DNA of 64,000 nt from Parabacteroides sp. FAFU027 (GTDB lineage: Bacteria; Bacteroidota; Bacteroidia; Bacteroidales; UBA7332), in the NCBI RefSeq assembly GCF_022808675.1, contig NZ_JAKZKV010000001.1, forward strand, positions 124,001-188,000. The letters are read 5' to 3'. The position numbers and the translations under genes are program-made. Positions within the stretch are counted from its first letter, which is position 1, and every line of letters begins with the position of its first letter. The notes under the pieces were generated by a model, which was not told the origin of the DNA, ran no database searches, and was given only the letters and a program-made list of their open reading frames with translations. This document shows positions 36,987 to 44,963 of the stretch, piece after piece.

Positions 36987-37949
36987 ATGATACACATTAA
37001 TAACTTACATAAATCCTACGGCGAAACCGTCGCACTAAAGGACATCACCCTGCAAGTCAATGAAGGAGAACTCTTCGGGCTTATCGGGCCGGATGGTGCC
37101 GGAAAAACTACGCTGATGCGCATTCTGATGTCGCTCATGCTTCCGGATGGGGGTATTGCTCGTTTGGACGGATTGGACGTATGCAAAGACTACAAACAGG
37201 TACGCCAGATTACAGGGTATATGCCCGGGCGCTTCTCGCTTTATCTCGATTTGAGTGTAGAAGAGAATCTCGAGTTCTTTGCGACTGTATTCGATACTAC
37301 GATTGAAGAAAATTACGATTTGATCAATGATATCTATTGCCAGATCGAGCCATTTAAAAAGCGTCGGGCAGGGAAACTTTCGGGTGGAATGAAGCAAAAA
37401 CTGGCACTCTCCTGTGCATTGATTCACAAACCCAAAGTACTGATATTGGATGAACCGACCACCGGAGTAGATGCCGTTTCCCGTAAAGAGTTCTGGGAAA
37501 TGCTGATGAGGCTAAAGAAGCAGGGGATTACAATTCTAGTATCTACCCCCTATATGGACGAAGCGTCACTCTGCGACCGGATTGCATTGATCCAGGAAGG
37601 TCATATCTTTACGGTAGATACTCCGGAAAAGATTGCTGCCGGTTTTCATGAAGATATTTGGGCTATTAAATCTCCGGTTCTGTATGAAACGTCTAAAAAG
37701 CTCCAGAATTTGCCCAATATGATTTCTGTAAATAGCTTCGGGCAGGAATTGCATCTGGTCACACCCAAAGGGCTCTATTCAGAGTCGTCTATTTCGGACT
37801 TTTTGAAGGATGCTGGTGAAGTTGGATTTGAAATCAATACAACGAAAGCATCCATTGAAGATGTTTTCATACTGTTTATGAATGGGACCTCCCCTCCCGA
37901 TAACTATCGGGTCCTTCCGAAGGAGGGGCTTACTGACGCAGGTCTTTGA
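36987..37949 (+). CDS. ABC transporter ATPase 1 (degenerate H-loop; repeat-derived tail)
   Basis: A 320-residue ABC ATPase matching the first half of YbhF. Walker A GPDGAGKTT (about 35-43), signature LSGGMKQKLALSCALIHKP (about 131), Walker B VLILDEPTTGVDAVSRKEFW (about 151). The H-loop reads STPYMDEA, with Pro where His is normal. The signature is canonical. The last about 20 residues (TSPPDNYRVLPKEGLTDAGL) are encoded by a copy of the intergenic repeat element (37886-37931), so the natural C-terminus was probably near FILFMNG. It pairs with the ATPase encoded next. Confidence 0.88.
   Translation: MIHINNLHKSYGETVALKDITLQVNEGELFGLIGPDGAGKTTLMRILMSLMLPDGGIARLDGLDVCKDYKQVRQITGYMPGRFSLYLDLSVEENLEFFATVFDTTIEENYDLINDIYCQIEPFKKRRAGKLSGGMKQKLALSCALIHKPKVLILDEPTTGVDAVSRKEFWEMLMRLKKQGITILVSTPYMDEASLCDRIALIQEGHIFTVDTPEKIAAGFHEDIWAIKSPVLYETSKKLQNLPNMISVNSFGQELHLVTPKGLYSESSISDFLKDAGEVGFEINTTKASIEDVFILFMNGTSPPDNYRVLPKEGLTDAGL
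37886..37931. repeat. Intergenic palindromic repeat inside the end of ATPase 1
   Basis: GACCTCCCC, then CCCGATA-ac-TATCGGG, then CCTTCCGAAGGAGGGG. Similar in order and sequence to 39960-40003. Confidence 0.7.
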
Positions 37950-37984
37950 AATATTAGCTCGTTATTCCTGAAACAAAAACAACT

Positions 37985-38710
37985 ATGACCCAAGATACAG
38001 TCATTTCAGTCAAAAATATGGTGAAAAAATTTGGCAATTTCGTGGCCAATGACAATCTCAACTTTGAAGTTCACCGGGGAGAAATCTTCGGATTTCTGGG
38101 AGCCAATGGTGCCGGAAAGACCACGGCTATCCGTATCCTTTGCGGCCTCTCTACTCCTACTTCCGGTGAAATGAAAGTGGCCGGATTTGATATATATAAA
38201 GAGACCGAAAAGATCAAAAAGAATATCGGCTACATGAGCCAGAAGTTTTCTCTCTATGAAGACCTGACCATTCATGAAAATATCCGATTCTACGGTGGAG
38301 TTTATGGAATACCACCTTCTGAACGGAAGAAAAAAACAACAGAAATGCTCGATCGTCTTGGTCTGACACCCTATGCCGACCGCAAAATCGGAGACCTGCC
38401 ATTGGGCTGGAAACAAAAGCTGGCTTTTTCCATTGCTATTCTGCATGATCCGCATATTGTGTTTCTCGATGAACCCACCGGAGGGGTTGACCCTGTCACC
38501 CGCCGTCAATTCTGGAATCTGATCTATGAAGCGATACAAAAGGGCATCACCGTTTTTGTCACCACACACTACATGGATGAAGCAGAGTATTGCGACCGGA
38601 TTTCTATCATGAACGAAGGAAAAATCGTAGCGCTGGACACACCGGAGAATCTGAAGAAGCAGTACAATGCAAAGAACATGGATGAGGTGTTTCTGAAGAT
38701 TGCGAGGTAA
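37985..38710 (+). CDS. ABC transporter ATPase 2 (degenerate signature)
   Basis: A 241-residue ABC ATPase matching the second half of YbhF. Walker A GANGAGKTT (about 38-46), Walker B HIVFLDEPTGGVDPVTRRQF (about 158), and H-loop VTTHYMDEAEYCDRI with the normal His. The signature is LPLGWKQKLAFSIAIL (about 138) rather than LSGGQ. With ATPase 1 it forms an asymmetric pair: the composite site made by ATPase 1's Walker/H-loop and this signature is doubly degenerate, the other is canonical. Function: energy for the efflux complex. Confidence 0.9.
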   Translation: MTQDTVISVKNMVKKFGNFVANDNLNFEVHRGEIFGFLGANGAGKTTAIRILCGLSTPTSGEMKVAGFDIYKETEKIKKNIGYMSQKFSLYEDLTIHENIRFYGGVYGIPPSERKKKTTEMLDRLGLTPYADRKIGDLPLGWKQKLAFSIAILHDPHIVFLDEPTGGVDPVTRRQFWNLIYEAIQKGITVFVTTHYMDEAEYCDRISIMNEGKIVALDTPENLKKQYNAKNMDEVFLKIAR

Positions 38711-38844
38711 GACCTCCCTCGCCCCCTCCGAAAGAGGGGAGATTAAGGGTACTCCATTATTCTACTGAGATGAGACATAAAAAATAACCAATTAATATCC
38801 GCACTCCCTACTCTCTCCCATTTGGGGAGGGCCGGGGTGGGGTC
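38711..38844. repeat. 134-bp element with imperfect inverted-repeat ends
   Basis: The left arm (38711-38742) begins GACCTCCCTCG and contains CCCCCTCCGAAAGAGGGG; the right arm (38812-38844) ends with GGGGTGGGGTC and contains CCCATTTGGGGAGGG. The arms are reverse complements over most of their length. It fills the gap between ATPase 2 and the first permease. Confidence 0.7.
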
Positions 38845-38857
38845 TTCCCTTTTAACT

Positions 38858-39961
38858 ATGAAACGATTTTACGCTTTTGTCAAAAAGGAGTTTCTCCATA
38901 TTTTCCGCGATAGACGGACTTTGGTTATCCTTTTCGGGATTCCCATTGTGCAACTGTTGCTTTTCGGTTATGCACTTTCGAGTGAGGTAAGGGACGTAAA
39001 AGTAGCGGTGGCCGATTTTTCCAAAGATGAACTATCGCGCAAGATTACCAACCAGATTGCAGCCTCTCCCTGGTTTCAGCTGGTTACCGTAACGGATAAT
39101 CCCGCCCAATACGAAGAGCTTTTGCGTAGCGGTCAAGCCAAAGAGATCATCGTCTTTGAGCCAAAGTTTGCTCAAAAGCTGACTCATCAGGGTAAAGTAT
39201 CCGTGCAATTGATTGCCGATGCTTCTGAGCCAAACACAGCACAGCTGGTAGTCAATTATACTACGGCGATCATCAACAGCAATATGCAGGCTACGGCAGC
39301 AAAACTGTCGATCAAACCGGACATTGACATCAAGACCCGCATGCTCTATAATGAAAACATGAAGGATGCCTTCAACTTCATCCCGGGATTGATGGCAATG
39401 ATCCTGATGCTGATTTCTGCTATGATGACAGCCATCACCATTGCCCGCGAAAAAGAGATGGGAACGATGGAGATCCTCCTCGCCTCTCCGTTAAAACCGA
39501 TTCAAATCATCCTGGGCAAGGTCACACCTTACATGATTCTTTCCATTCTGAATGCGATTGTGATTGTCGGGTTGGGGACATTCCTCTTTGGCCTTCCTAT
39601 TCGGGGTGAACTGATGTTATTGATGTTTGAGGTGTTACTGTATATCTTCCTGGCATTGAGCCTGGGGATTATGATTTCAACGATCGCAGCGAATCAGATG
39701 GTGGCGATGGCGATTTCGGGATTTGTATTAATGCTTCCCTCTATCCTTTTGTCCGGGTTTATCTTCCCGATAAAAAACATGCCGCTTCCATTGCAGGTAG
39801 TCGCTCAGGCAATGCCTCCCCGTTGGTTTGTGGAAACGGTACGCATGGTAATGCTCAAAGGGGCGGACCTGACGTTGGTTTGGAAACATACATTGATTAT
39901 GATCGGTTTTTCCGTATTGTTTATTGTAATCAGTATGAAGAAATTTAAGGTGAGATTATGA
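38858..39961 (+). CDS. ABC-2 permease 1 of the efflux operon (YbhS-like)
   Basis: A 367-residue ABC-2 type permease: basic N-terminus KKEFLHIFRDRRTLVIL (about 8-24), first membrane helix with FGIPIVQLLLFGYAL, a periplasmic domain (about 45-170, SSEVRDVKVAVADF then strands), then five helices from about 175 to 365, with TIAREKEMGTMEILLASPLK (the coupling helix) near 205 and FIFPIKNMPLPLQVVAQAMP near 310. The longer frame from 38822 begins in repeat DNA. Sixth gene of the operon; its partner is the next gene. Confidence 0.9.
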   Translation: MKRFYAFVKKEFLHIFRDRRTLVILFGIPIVQLLLFGYALSSEVRDVKVAVADFSKDELSRKITNQIAASPWFQLVTVTDNPAQYEELLRSGQAKEIIVFEPKFAQKLTHQGKVSVQLIADASEPNTAQLVVNYTTAIINSNMQATAAKLSIKPDIDIKTRMLYNENMKDAFNFIPGLMAMILMLISAMMTAITIAREKEMGTMEILLASPLKPIQIILGKVTPYMILSILNAIVIVGLGTFLFGLPIRGELMLLMFEVLLYIFLALSLGIMISTIAANQMVAMAISGFVLMLPSILLSGFIFPIKNMPLPLQVVAQAMPPRWFVETVRMVMLKGADLTLVWKHTLIMIGFSVLFIVISMKKFKVRL

Positions 39962-40003
39962 CCTCCCCCTGCCGAATGCTATCAGGACCCTCCGAAGGAG
40001 GGA
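39960..40003. repeat. Second copy of the intergenic palindromic repeat
   Basis: GACCTCCCCCTGCCGAATGC, then TATCAGGACCCTCCGAAGG and AGGGA. It aligns with the copy at 37886-37931 and starts right at the permease stop. Confidence 0.65.
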
Positions 40004-40029
40004 AAAACACTAACTGCAACCGGATAAGG

Positions 40030-40163
40030 TTCACCCCTAAATCCCCTAAAGGGGACTTATAAAGTGCAAAATATTAACTGAATACGTGTTTAACAACCCT
40101 CTTGCCGTAGTAAAATCAATGTTTCCACTGCGGCAAAGTCCCCTTCAGGGGATTTAGGGGTTT
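40030..40163. repeat. 134-bp MITE-like element with 28-bp inverted ends
   Basis: Left arm 40030-40058 contains CCCCTAAATCCCCTAAAGGGG followed by ACTT; right arm 40135-40163 is its reverse complement with one or two mismatches. Each arm has an inner palindrome CCCCTAAAGGGG or CCCCTTCAGGGG. A related copy lies at 46235-46317. No ORF inside. Confidence 0.7.
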
Positions 40164-40177
40164 AAATGATCATAAAC

Positions 40178-41293
40178 ATGAAAATCCTCTTTTACATCCT
40201 TCAAAAGGAATTTACCCAGATATTCCGCAACAAGAGTATGCTGCCGATCATCTTTGCCATGCCGATGGTGCAGATGCTGATACTGGTGTTTGCCGCCACC
40301 TTTGAGATCAAGCAGTTGGATATATCAGTGGTAGATAACGACCACTCTCCTGCTTCGCGTCAACTGATTCATCAGGTGATGGGAAATAAACTCTTTCATG
40401 TGGATTATTTCCCCACCTCAGCCAAAGAAGCCGAACTTCTGATTCAAGCGACCAAGACTGATCTGGCATTAGTAATCCCGAAAGACTTCGACAAGAAGCT
40501 TACCCTGCACGAAGGAGCCGATGTGCAGATACTCGTAGATGCTATTAATGGTAATGCGGCACAGTTGGGCTCGGCCTACCTCTCCAACATCATTACCGAT
40601 TTTGCCCATCAGATACGGGTAAAAGAGGCGGTGGTGAGCCAGATGCAACCGACGACGATCAATGTCACCCCCTCCTTCTGGTACAATGCGGAGCTGAATT
40701 ACAAATTCTACATGGCGCCGGGGATTCTCGTGATCCTGATCACCATTGTGGGGATGTTGCTGGGAAGTATGAATCTGGTGCGGGAGAAGGAACTGGGAAC
40801 GATTGAGCAAATCAACGTTACTCCGATCAAAAAATGGCAGTTCATTGCGGGAAAATTGCTCCCCTTTCTGGTCATTGGACTCTTTGATCTTGCTTTTGGT
40901 CTGACGTTGGCCAAACTGGTCTTTAGCATTCCCATCCGGGGAAGCCTGCCACTGCTCTTTTTCCTCGCCTCTATCTATCTGGTGCTGGTATTGTCGGCCG
41001 GACTCTTTATCTCGACCATCAGCGAGACGCAGCAACAGGCGACCTTCTCGGTCTATTTCTTTATGATGGTCTTCCTCCTGATGAGTGGGCTCTTCACTCC
41101 GGTGGAGAGTATGCCGCTGTGGGCGCAACGGCTCGATTACATCAATCCGCTCTACTATTTTGTCAAAATCATGCGGGGGGTGATTCTCAAAGGCGCCGGT
41201 TTGGCCGATGTTTTCCGCGAGTTTGCGGCGTTGGTGGTGTATGCTTCCATTATGTTTTCGCTTGCGATTATGCGGTACCGGAAGACGTCCTGA
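40178..41293 (+). CDS. ABC-2 permease 2 of the efflux operon (YbhR-like)
   Basis: A 371-residue ABC-2 permease: KEFTQIFRNKSMLPIIFAMP (about 8-27) with the first helix, a periplasmic domain (about 40-170), then five helices from about 178 on with LVREKELGTIEQINVTPIKK (about 205, coupling helix) and GLFTPVESMPLWAQRLDYIN (about 308). It partners with permease 1 to form the membrane core of the exporter. ATG 40178 is preferred over 40166 by alignment with permease 1. It is the last gene of the operon; a strong terminator follows. Confidence 0.9.
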   Translation: MKILFYILQKEFTQIFRNKSMLPIIFAMPMVQMLILVFAATFEIKQLDISVVDNDHSPASRQLIHQVMGNKLFHVDYFPTSAKEAELLIQATKTDLALVIPKDFDKKLTLHEGADVQILVDAINGNAAQLGSAYLSNIITDFAHQIRVKEAVVSQMQPTTINVTPSFWYNAELNYKFYMAPGILVILITIVGMLLGSMNLVREKELGTIEQINVTPIKKWQFIAGKLLPFLVIGLFDLAFGLTLAKLVFSIPIRGSLPLLFFLASIYLVLVLSAGLFISTISETQQQATFSVYFFMMVFLLMSGLFTPVESMPLWAQRLDYINPLYYFVKIMRGVILKGAGLADVFREFAALVVYASIMFSLAIMRYRKTS

Positions 41294-41357
41294 CTTGTTT
41301 TAGTATCACAGAGAACAACAGAGATTTTGCACAGAGGACCACAAAGGTTTTCTTATG

Positions 41358-41393
41358 CAGCGAGGGGGCAACTTTGTGTTTGCCCCCTCGCTG
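41358..41393 (+). terminator. Efflux operon terminator
   Basis: CAGCGAGGGGGCAA / TTGCCCCCTCGCTG stem, loop of about 8 nt, then a short T tract. Confidence 0.75.
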
Positions 41394-41453
41394 TTTGTAT
41401 GAAATCTTACTTACATACCTTTTTTGTTCTACACCCTATAATACTTCCTCTAT

Positions 41454-41903
41454 TCAAGCGTCCGGGATATCCGGTTCTACCAGATTCTTCAGTTTTTCCA
41501 GAGACTCTTGCCATCCGAGATAGCACATTTCAACTGGAATGACAGCCGGAATATTCGTTTGAATGATATGTAATTCTGTACCACAGATCACCTCTTTCAG
41601 CGTGATGGATGTTACCATTTCTCCCGGCAAATTAGGATCATCAAACTGATCCGTGTACATTATAAATTCATTCTGAATCAATTCCTGATAAGTACCACCA
41701 AAGGAGTGTCCGTTTCCCGTCGAAAAATTCACAAAAGACATCCTGAATTGTCCGGCAACCTTTACATCCATACTATGGACTATACATAAAAAACCATACG
41801 GAGGTATCCACGATGCGAGCGCAAGAGGATCTGTAAAAGCACGATAAATCTTTTCGGGAGTTGTTTTTAGCACTCTGTGAAGTGCAACACTGTTATGTTC
41901 CAT
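41454..41903 (-). CDS. SRPBCC / AHSA1-like protein
   Basis: A 149-residue START-superfamily protein of the AHSA1-C type: HRVLKTTPEKIYRAFTDPLA (about 9-28) with LASWIPPYG, GQFRMSFVNF (about 50), GGTYQELIQNEFIMYTDQFD (about 69-88), SITLKEVICGTELHIIQTNI, and the C-terminal helix VEMCYLGWQESLEKLKNLVE. Members bind small hydrophobic ligands; in many bacteria they are found near ArsR-type regulators, absent here. It stands alone, convergent with the efflux operon. Confidence 0.85.
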   Translation of the reverse strand: MEHNSVALHRVLKTTPEKIYRAFTDPLALASWIPPYGFLCIVHSMDVKVAGQFRMSFVNFSTGNGHSFGGTYQELIQNEFIMYTDQFDDPNLPGEMVTSITLKEVICGTELHIIQTNIPAVIPVEMCYLGWQESLEKLKNLVEPDIPDA

Positions 41904-42100
41904 AATTCCATGATTTAATTAGTGTAACCTCTGTTTCCGACCCGTTCACATTAAAGGATGTGCAGCAATCAGACATTACATCTAACAGAATCACATAGTC
42001 ACTGGTTCATGTCTGGTCGTTGTAGTAACCTTACACATATCTTTTCCTGAATGTACCACACCATTACCGTTTTGTGTAATTCCTGAGAGAATTATGGTCA

Positions 42101-42108
42101 TAACTTTG
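42101..42108 (+). promoter_or_regulatory. -7 box of the nitroreductase gene
   Basis: TAACTTTG, exact TAnnTTTG, 39 bp before the start. A strong Shine-Dalgarno AAGGAGAT (42133-42140) lies 6 bp before the ATG, unusual in this phylum. Confidence 0.55.
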
Positions 42109-42146
42109 TTCTATAAATAAGTAACAAATAAAAAGGAGATAAAATC

Positions 42147-42746
42147 ATGGCAAAAGATTTTTATGCAGCTGTAGCTGACAGACGCACATTCTATGGAATA
42201 GGAAAAGAAATAAAAGTTTCGGATGAGAAAATAGAAGAGGTGGTTGCTCATGCAGTAAAACACACTCCGTCAGCGTTTAACTCACAGAGTGCAAGGGTAG
42301 TGCTTTTATTAAAGTCCGAACACGACAAATTGTGGAACATCACGATGGAAGCATTGCGAAAAATTGTTCCACCTGAAAAGTTTACTCCGACAGAGGAAAA
42401 GATCAATTCTTTTAAAAGCGGTTATGGGACTGTTTTGTACTTTGAAAACAGCAGCGTGGTTGAGACTTTTCAAAAAAAATTCCCTCTTTACGCGCATAAC
42501 TTTGCGATTTGGTCTCAGCAATCTAACGGGATGTTACAATTCGTGATCTGGAGCGGACTTGAATTGGAGGGACTCGGTGCTTCATTGCAGCACTACAATG
42601 AACTGATCGAAGAGGAAGTAAAAAAAGAATGGTCATTACCTGCTGACTGGAAATTGACGGCCCAAATGCCGTTCGGGGCTCCTACGTTCCAACCTGGGGA
42701 GAAACAATTCAACCCGCTTTCTGAGCGACTATTTGTTTACAAATAA
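42147..42746 (+). CDS. Nitroreductase-family flavoprotein
   Basis: A 199-residue FMN-dependent NAD(P)H oxidoreductase of the small YdjA/Frm2-like branch: FYAAVADRRTFYGIGKEIKV at the start (RR(T/S)xY flavin-phosphate motif), VKHTPSAFNSQSARVVLLL (about 32-50), then GTVLYFENSSVVETFQKKFP, and LEGLGASLQHYNELIEEEVK near 148. It lacks any partner domain. Substrate unknown; members often reduce nitro or enone groups. It has its own promoter, a strong ribosome site and a terminator. Confidence 0.85.
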   Translation: MAKDFYAAVADRRTFYGIGKEIKVSDEKIEEVVAHAVKHTPSAFNSQSARVVLLLKSEHDKLWNITMEALRKIVPPEKFTPTEEKINSFKSGYGTVLYFENSSVVETFQKKFPLYAHNFAIWSQQSNGMLQFVIWSGLELEGLGASLQHYNELIEEEVKKEWSLPADWKLTAQMPFGAPTFQPGEKQFNPLSERLFVYK

Positions 42747-42764
42747 TCACTGCAACCCAACAAA

Positions 42765-42805
42765 AAAAACGTCTGACAGATTATATTTCTATCAGACGTT
42801 TTTTT
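42765..42805 (+). terminator. Nitroreductase gene terminator
   Basis: AAAAAACGTCTGA / TCAGACGTTTTTTT, loop about 14 nt. Confidence 0.85.
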
Positions 42806-42811
42806 GTTTCC

Positions 42812-43197
42812 CCTAGCGCGAGATTAGCGAAGCGTTCTCGTGCTGGAAATTTAAACAGCTTGTAGCTGTTTTAGAATTCGAAGAATTCAGTACTACAAAT
42901 ATACGCTCATTAAGCTTATTGAAAAAGACAGCTACAAGCTGTCTCAGTTTTGGGCACGGGTTACGCTTTCGCTAAACCCGCGCCAGTGAGGGGACTCTGA
43001 CTCAAATTGTTTCAGTTTTCAAACTGAATTTTCTCTCAGGTATCTTATCCTACGATCTTCTCAGTCATAGACTGCATTTCCAGCACAAGACCCCGCTGCG
43101 CTCAGACTCGCGAAACACTGACTACCATTGATTAAAATTGCGCGAAAGAGGGATTACGCTTTCGCTAAAGCCACGTCAGTGGGGGTACTCATTTCTT
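42812..43197. repeat. Palindrome-rich repeat region
   Basis: Non-coding. It contains ACAGCTTGTAGCTGT (42855-42869) and its reverse complement ACAGCTACAAGCTGT (42928-42942), GAATTC-gaa-GAATTC (42874-42888), and two direct copies of TTACGCTTTCGCTAAA (42961 and 43154) each followed by a CCAGTGAGGGG-like string. The part 43006-43155 is repeated at 43862-44015 (see below). Confidence 0.7.
43006..43155 (+). repeat. 150-bp direct repeat, copy A
   Basis: Contains TTCAGTTTTCAAACTGAA, TCTCTCAGG, ATCTTATCCTAC, ATCTTCTCAGTCA and CCAGCACAAG in the same order as copy B at 43862-44015, with a few mismatches and small gaps. Confidence 0.75.
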
Positions 43198-43200
43198 CAT

Positions 43201-43701
43201 TTATTTCCCAGCGTTTCTCCAAACATAAATAGACATACTGCATATAAAAATTCCTACTAATAGTGTCGCAATACTTGCTTTGCTATGATTATGCTTCACT
43301 TCGTCAATTTGTAAATAATTCTCACCGTTTATTTCTACTTGATAAAGGTCTGAATTAAAATAATCCGCTGAGTGTTTTCGGAAGTAAATTGAAACGACAT
43401 CTCCTTTTTTTACCGTTTGAAAAAAGTCGCTGTAATTTTGGCTTGGTCTAAAAACTCTAATGTTTTGGTCAAGACCGGCAATTTCGAGAGCCACAAATTT
43501 TTTATTAATACTAACCTTTCCACCTACAACTGAACTCTTGTCGGTCAGATAGAAATTTGTCAAAGTCCCTGTGAAGTGTGCTAAGTCAGATAGGTTAACT
43601 TGGTTTTCATTATGAACCTTATATGAAACTGCTAAACACAATGAGCCCAAAGCTAATGTCATAATGGTTGCATATATTTTTTTGAAAAGCATTTTGTTCA
43701 T
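43201..43701 (-). CDS. Membrane-anchored protein of unknown function
   Basis: A 166-residue protein with a membrane segment near each end: about 10-26 (TIMTLALGSLCLAVSYK) and about 144-161 (IATLLVGIFICSMSIYVW). Between them is a soluble, strand-rich domain with GTLTNFYLTDKSSVVGGKVS, LDQNIRVFRPSQNYSDF and VKKGDVVSIYFRKHSADYF. The small OB-like domain between two helices, with KGDVV near the middle, resembles NfeD-type proteins, but I would not assign it. It is flanked on both sides by copies of a 150-bp direct repeat, so it may have been carried in. Confidence 0.6.
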   Translation of the reverse strand: MNKMLFKKIYATIMTLALGSLCLAVSYKVHNENQVNLSDLAHFTGTLTNFYLTDKSSVVGGKVSINKKFVALEIAGLDQNIRVFRPSQNYSDFFQTVKKGDVVSIYFRKHSADYFNSDLYQVEINGENYLQIDEVKHNHSKASIATLLVGIFICSMSIYVWRNAGK

Positions 43702-43861
43702 TCTGTTTATTTTGTTATCATTTTTTGTCTGTCAGTTGCGTTTGCTTTGTCTTCAAATAGTAGCTAGTAATAAGTACTTATCCTCCCCAATTCTTTCAAG
43801 CCTAAAATCCTGCACTCAGCACCTAGTTCTATTCTTCGCGCAGCAGGTACTTGGACACAAA

Positions 43862-44015
43862 ATAGATTCAGTTTTCAAACTGAATATCCTCTCAGGCATC
43901 TTATCCTACTATCTTCTCAGTCACAGACTGCGCTGGTTTCCAGCACAAGTTCCCGCTGCGCTAAAACTTGCGCTAGGCACTGAATACCTTTAATTAGACT
44001 TGCGCGAAAGAGGGG
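43862..44015 (+). repeat. 150-bp direct repeat, copy B
   Basis: Matches copy A at 43006-43155: TTCAGTTTTCAAACTGAA, CCTCTCAGG, ATCTTATCCTAC, ATCTTCTCAGTCA, CCAGCACAAG and GCGCGAAAGAGGG in order. 43702-43861 between gene and repeat holds no recognised feature. Confidence 0.75.
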
Positions 44016-44041
44016 CTTAAACTTACGTTATTAGGCCCTAT

Positions 44042-44689
44042 CTATTTGTGATTAATCTTACGTGATATAGGAGATGTTTCTATTTTACACTTAAATTCTC
44101 CAGACCTATATTCGACAATTCCATATCGATCTTTTGTATGAAGATAAAAAGACCCATATATAATTTCTTCTTTTAAATAGTCTGGCTTATTTAAAACCAG
44201 TTTCTGACATTTAATTTCCGGATAATATTTCTTCGCTCCTTCTATAATATTATCAGAAGTTCGATATGGTAATATTGAATATTTATTTTTCACTATCGTT
44301 ATATTCAAACCATCACTTGTAAATCCTGTATTAAAACACATATCAACAATTAACGTGTCATTTTTCAGAAGTGCACTACAATGATAATTTTTCAATTGAC
44401 AAGCATACGTACTTCTCATCTTTTCATTTATCACTGATTTGTATATATTACATGTTTGCTTATGCATAGCTGTATCTCCAAAAAAGGGCTCTTTATAGAA
44501 TGTTTTATCAATAGCCTCAAAAGAAGGATCATTGGGTAATTGCAAATTATATTCTAATGTAGACCAAACATATTTTCTATTGTATCTATTGTAACTAAAA
44601 TATAGCGATAACGAAAAGAGTATTATGAAAACAGATACTCCCATAATAATCGTTGATTTTACTTTTACAGACAAATTGCATGTTTTCAT
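44042..44689 (-). CDS. Membrane-anchored protein of unknown function
   Basis: A 215-residue protein with one N-terminal membrane helix (IIMGVSVFIILFSLSLYFSY, about 14-33) and an extracytoplasmic, mostly beta domain. Several cysteines occur (HKQTCNIYKS, STYACQLKNYHCSAL, VDMCFNTGF, EIKCQKLVL, GEFKCKIET), suggesting disulphides. I do not recognise the family. It is AT-rich with no partner gene and lies between repeat copies and the second helical-protein gene, in an accessory region. Confidence 0.55.
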   Translation of the reverse strand: MKTCNLSVKVKSTIIMGVSVFIILFSLSLYFSYNRYNRKYVWSTLEYNLQLPNDPSFEAIDKTFYKEPFFGDTAMHKQTCNIYKSVINEKMRSTYACQLKNYHCSALLKNDTLIVDMCFNTGFTSDGLNITIVKNKYSILPYRTSDNIIEGAKKYYPEIKCQKLVLNKPDYLKEEIIYGSFYLHTKDRYGIVEYRSGEFKCKIETSPISRKINHK

Positions 44690-44848
44690 ATATAGAATGC
44701 TTTAGACGACTTATCCCGCCACAAACCTACCAATTCCCCCGCACATCTCCAACCCTTTCGAAAGATATTATTAACCGAATCAATCAAAACAAAAACATTT
44801 TTCTGCAATAAAATTCTTTTTGATGTATTTGCCAATTAATTTATTTTC

Positions 44849-44856
44849 TATATTTG
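44849..44856 (+). promoter_or_regulatory. -7 box of the second helical-protein gene
   Basis: TATATTTG with TTTG at 44828-44831, spacing 17 bp (slightly short). Start codon 44964 is about 108 bp downstream. Confidence 0.55.
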
Positions 44857-44963
44857 CAAAGTAAGCTAAGTGATATTCACGTAATACAGGAATAATCATC
44901 ATGCTTACAACAAAGCATTTAGAGATTAACAACTGTTTTACTCACCTATCAAAATCACACATT

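Noticed and set aside
43201-44689. Toxin-antitoxin interpretation of the two unknown membrane proteins
   Set aside because: They are separate by 340 bp with a repeat between, too large for a typical pair, and show no toxin motifs.
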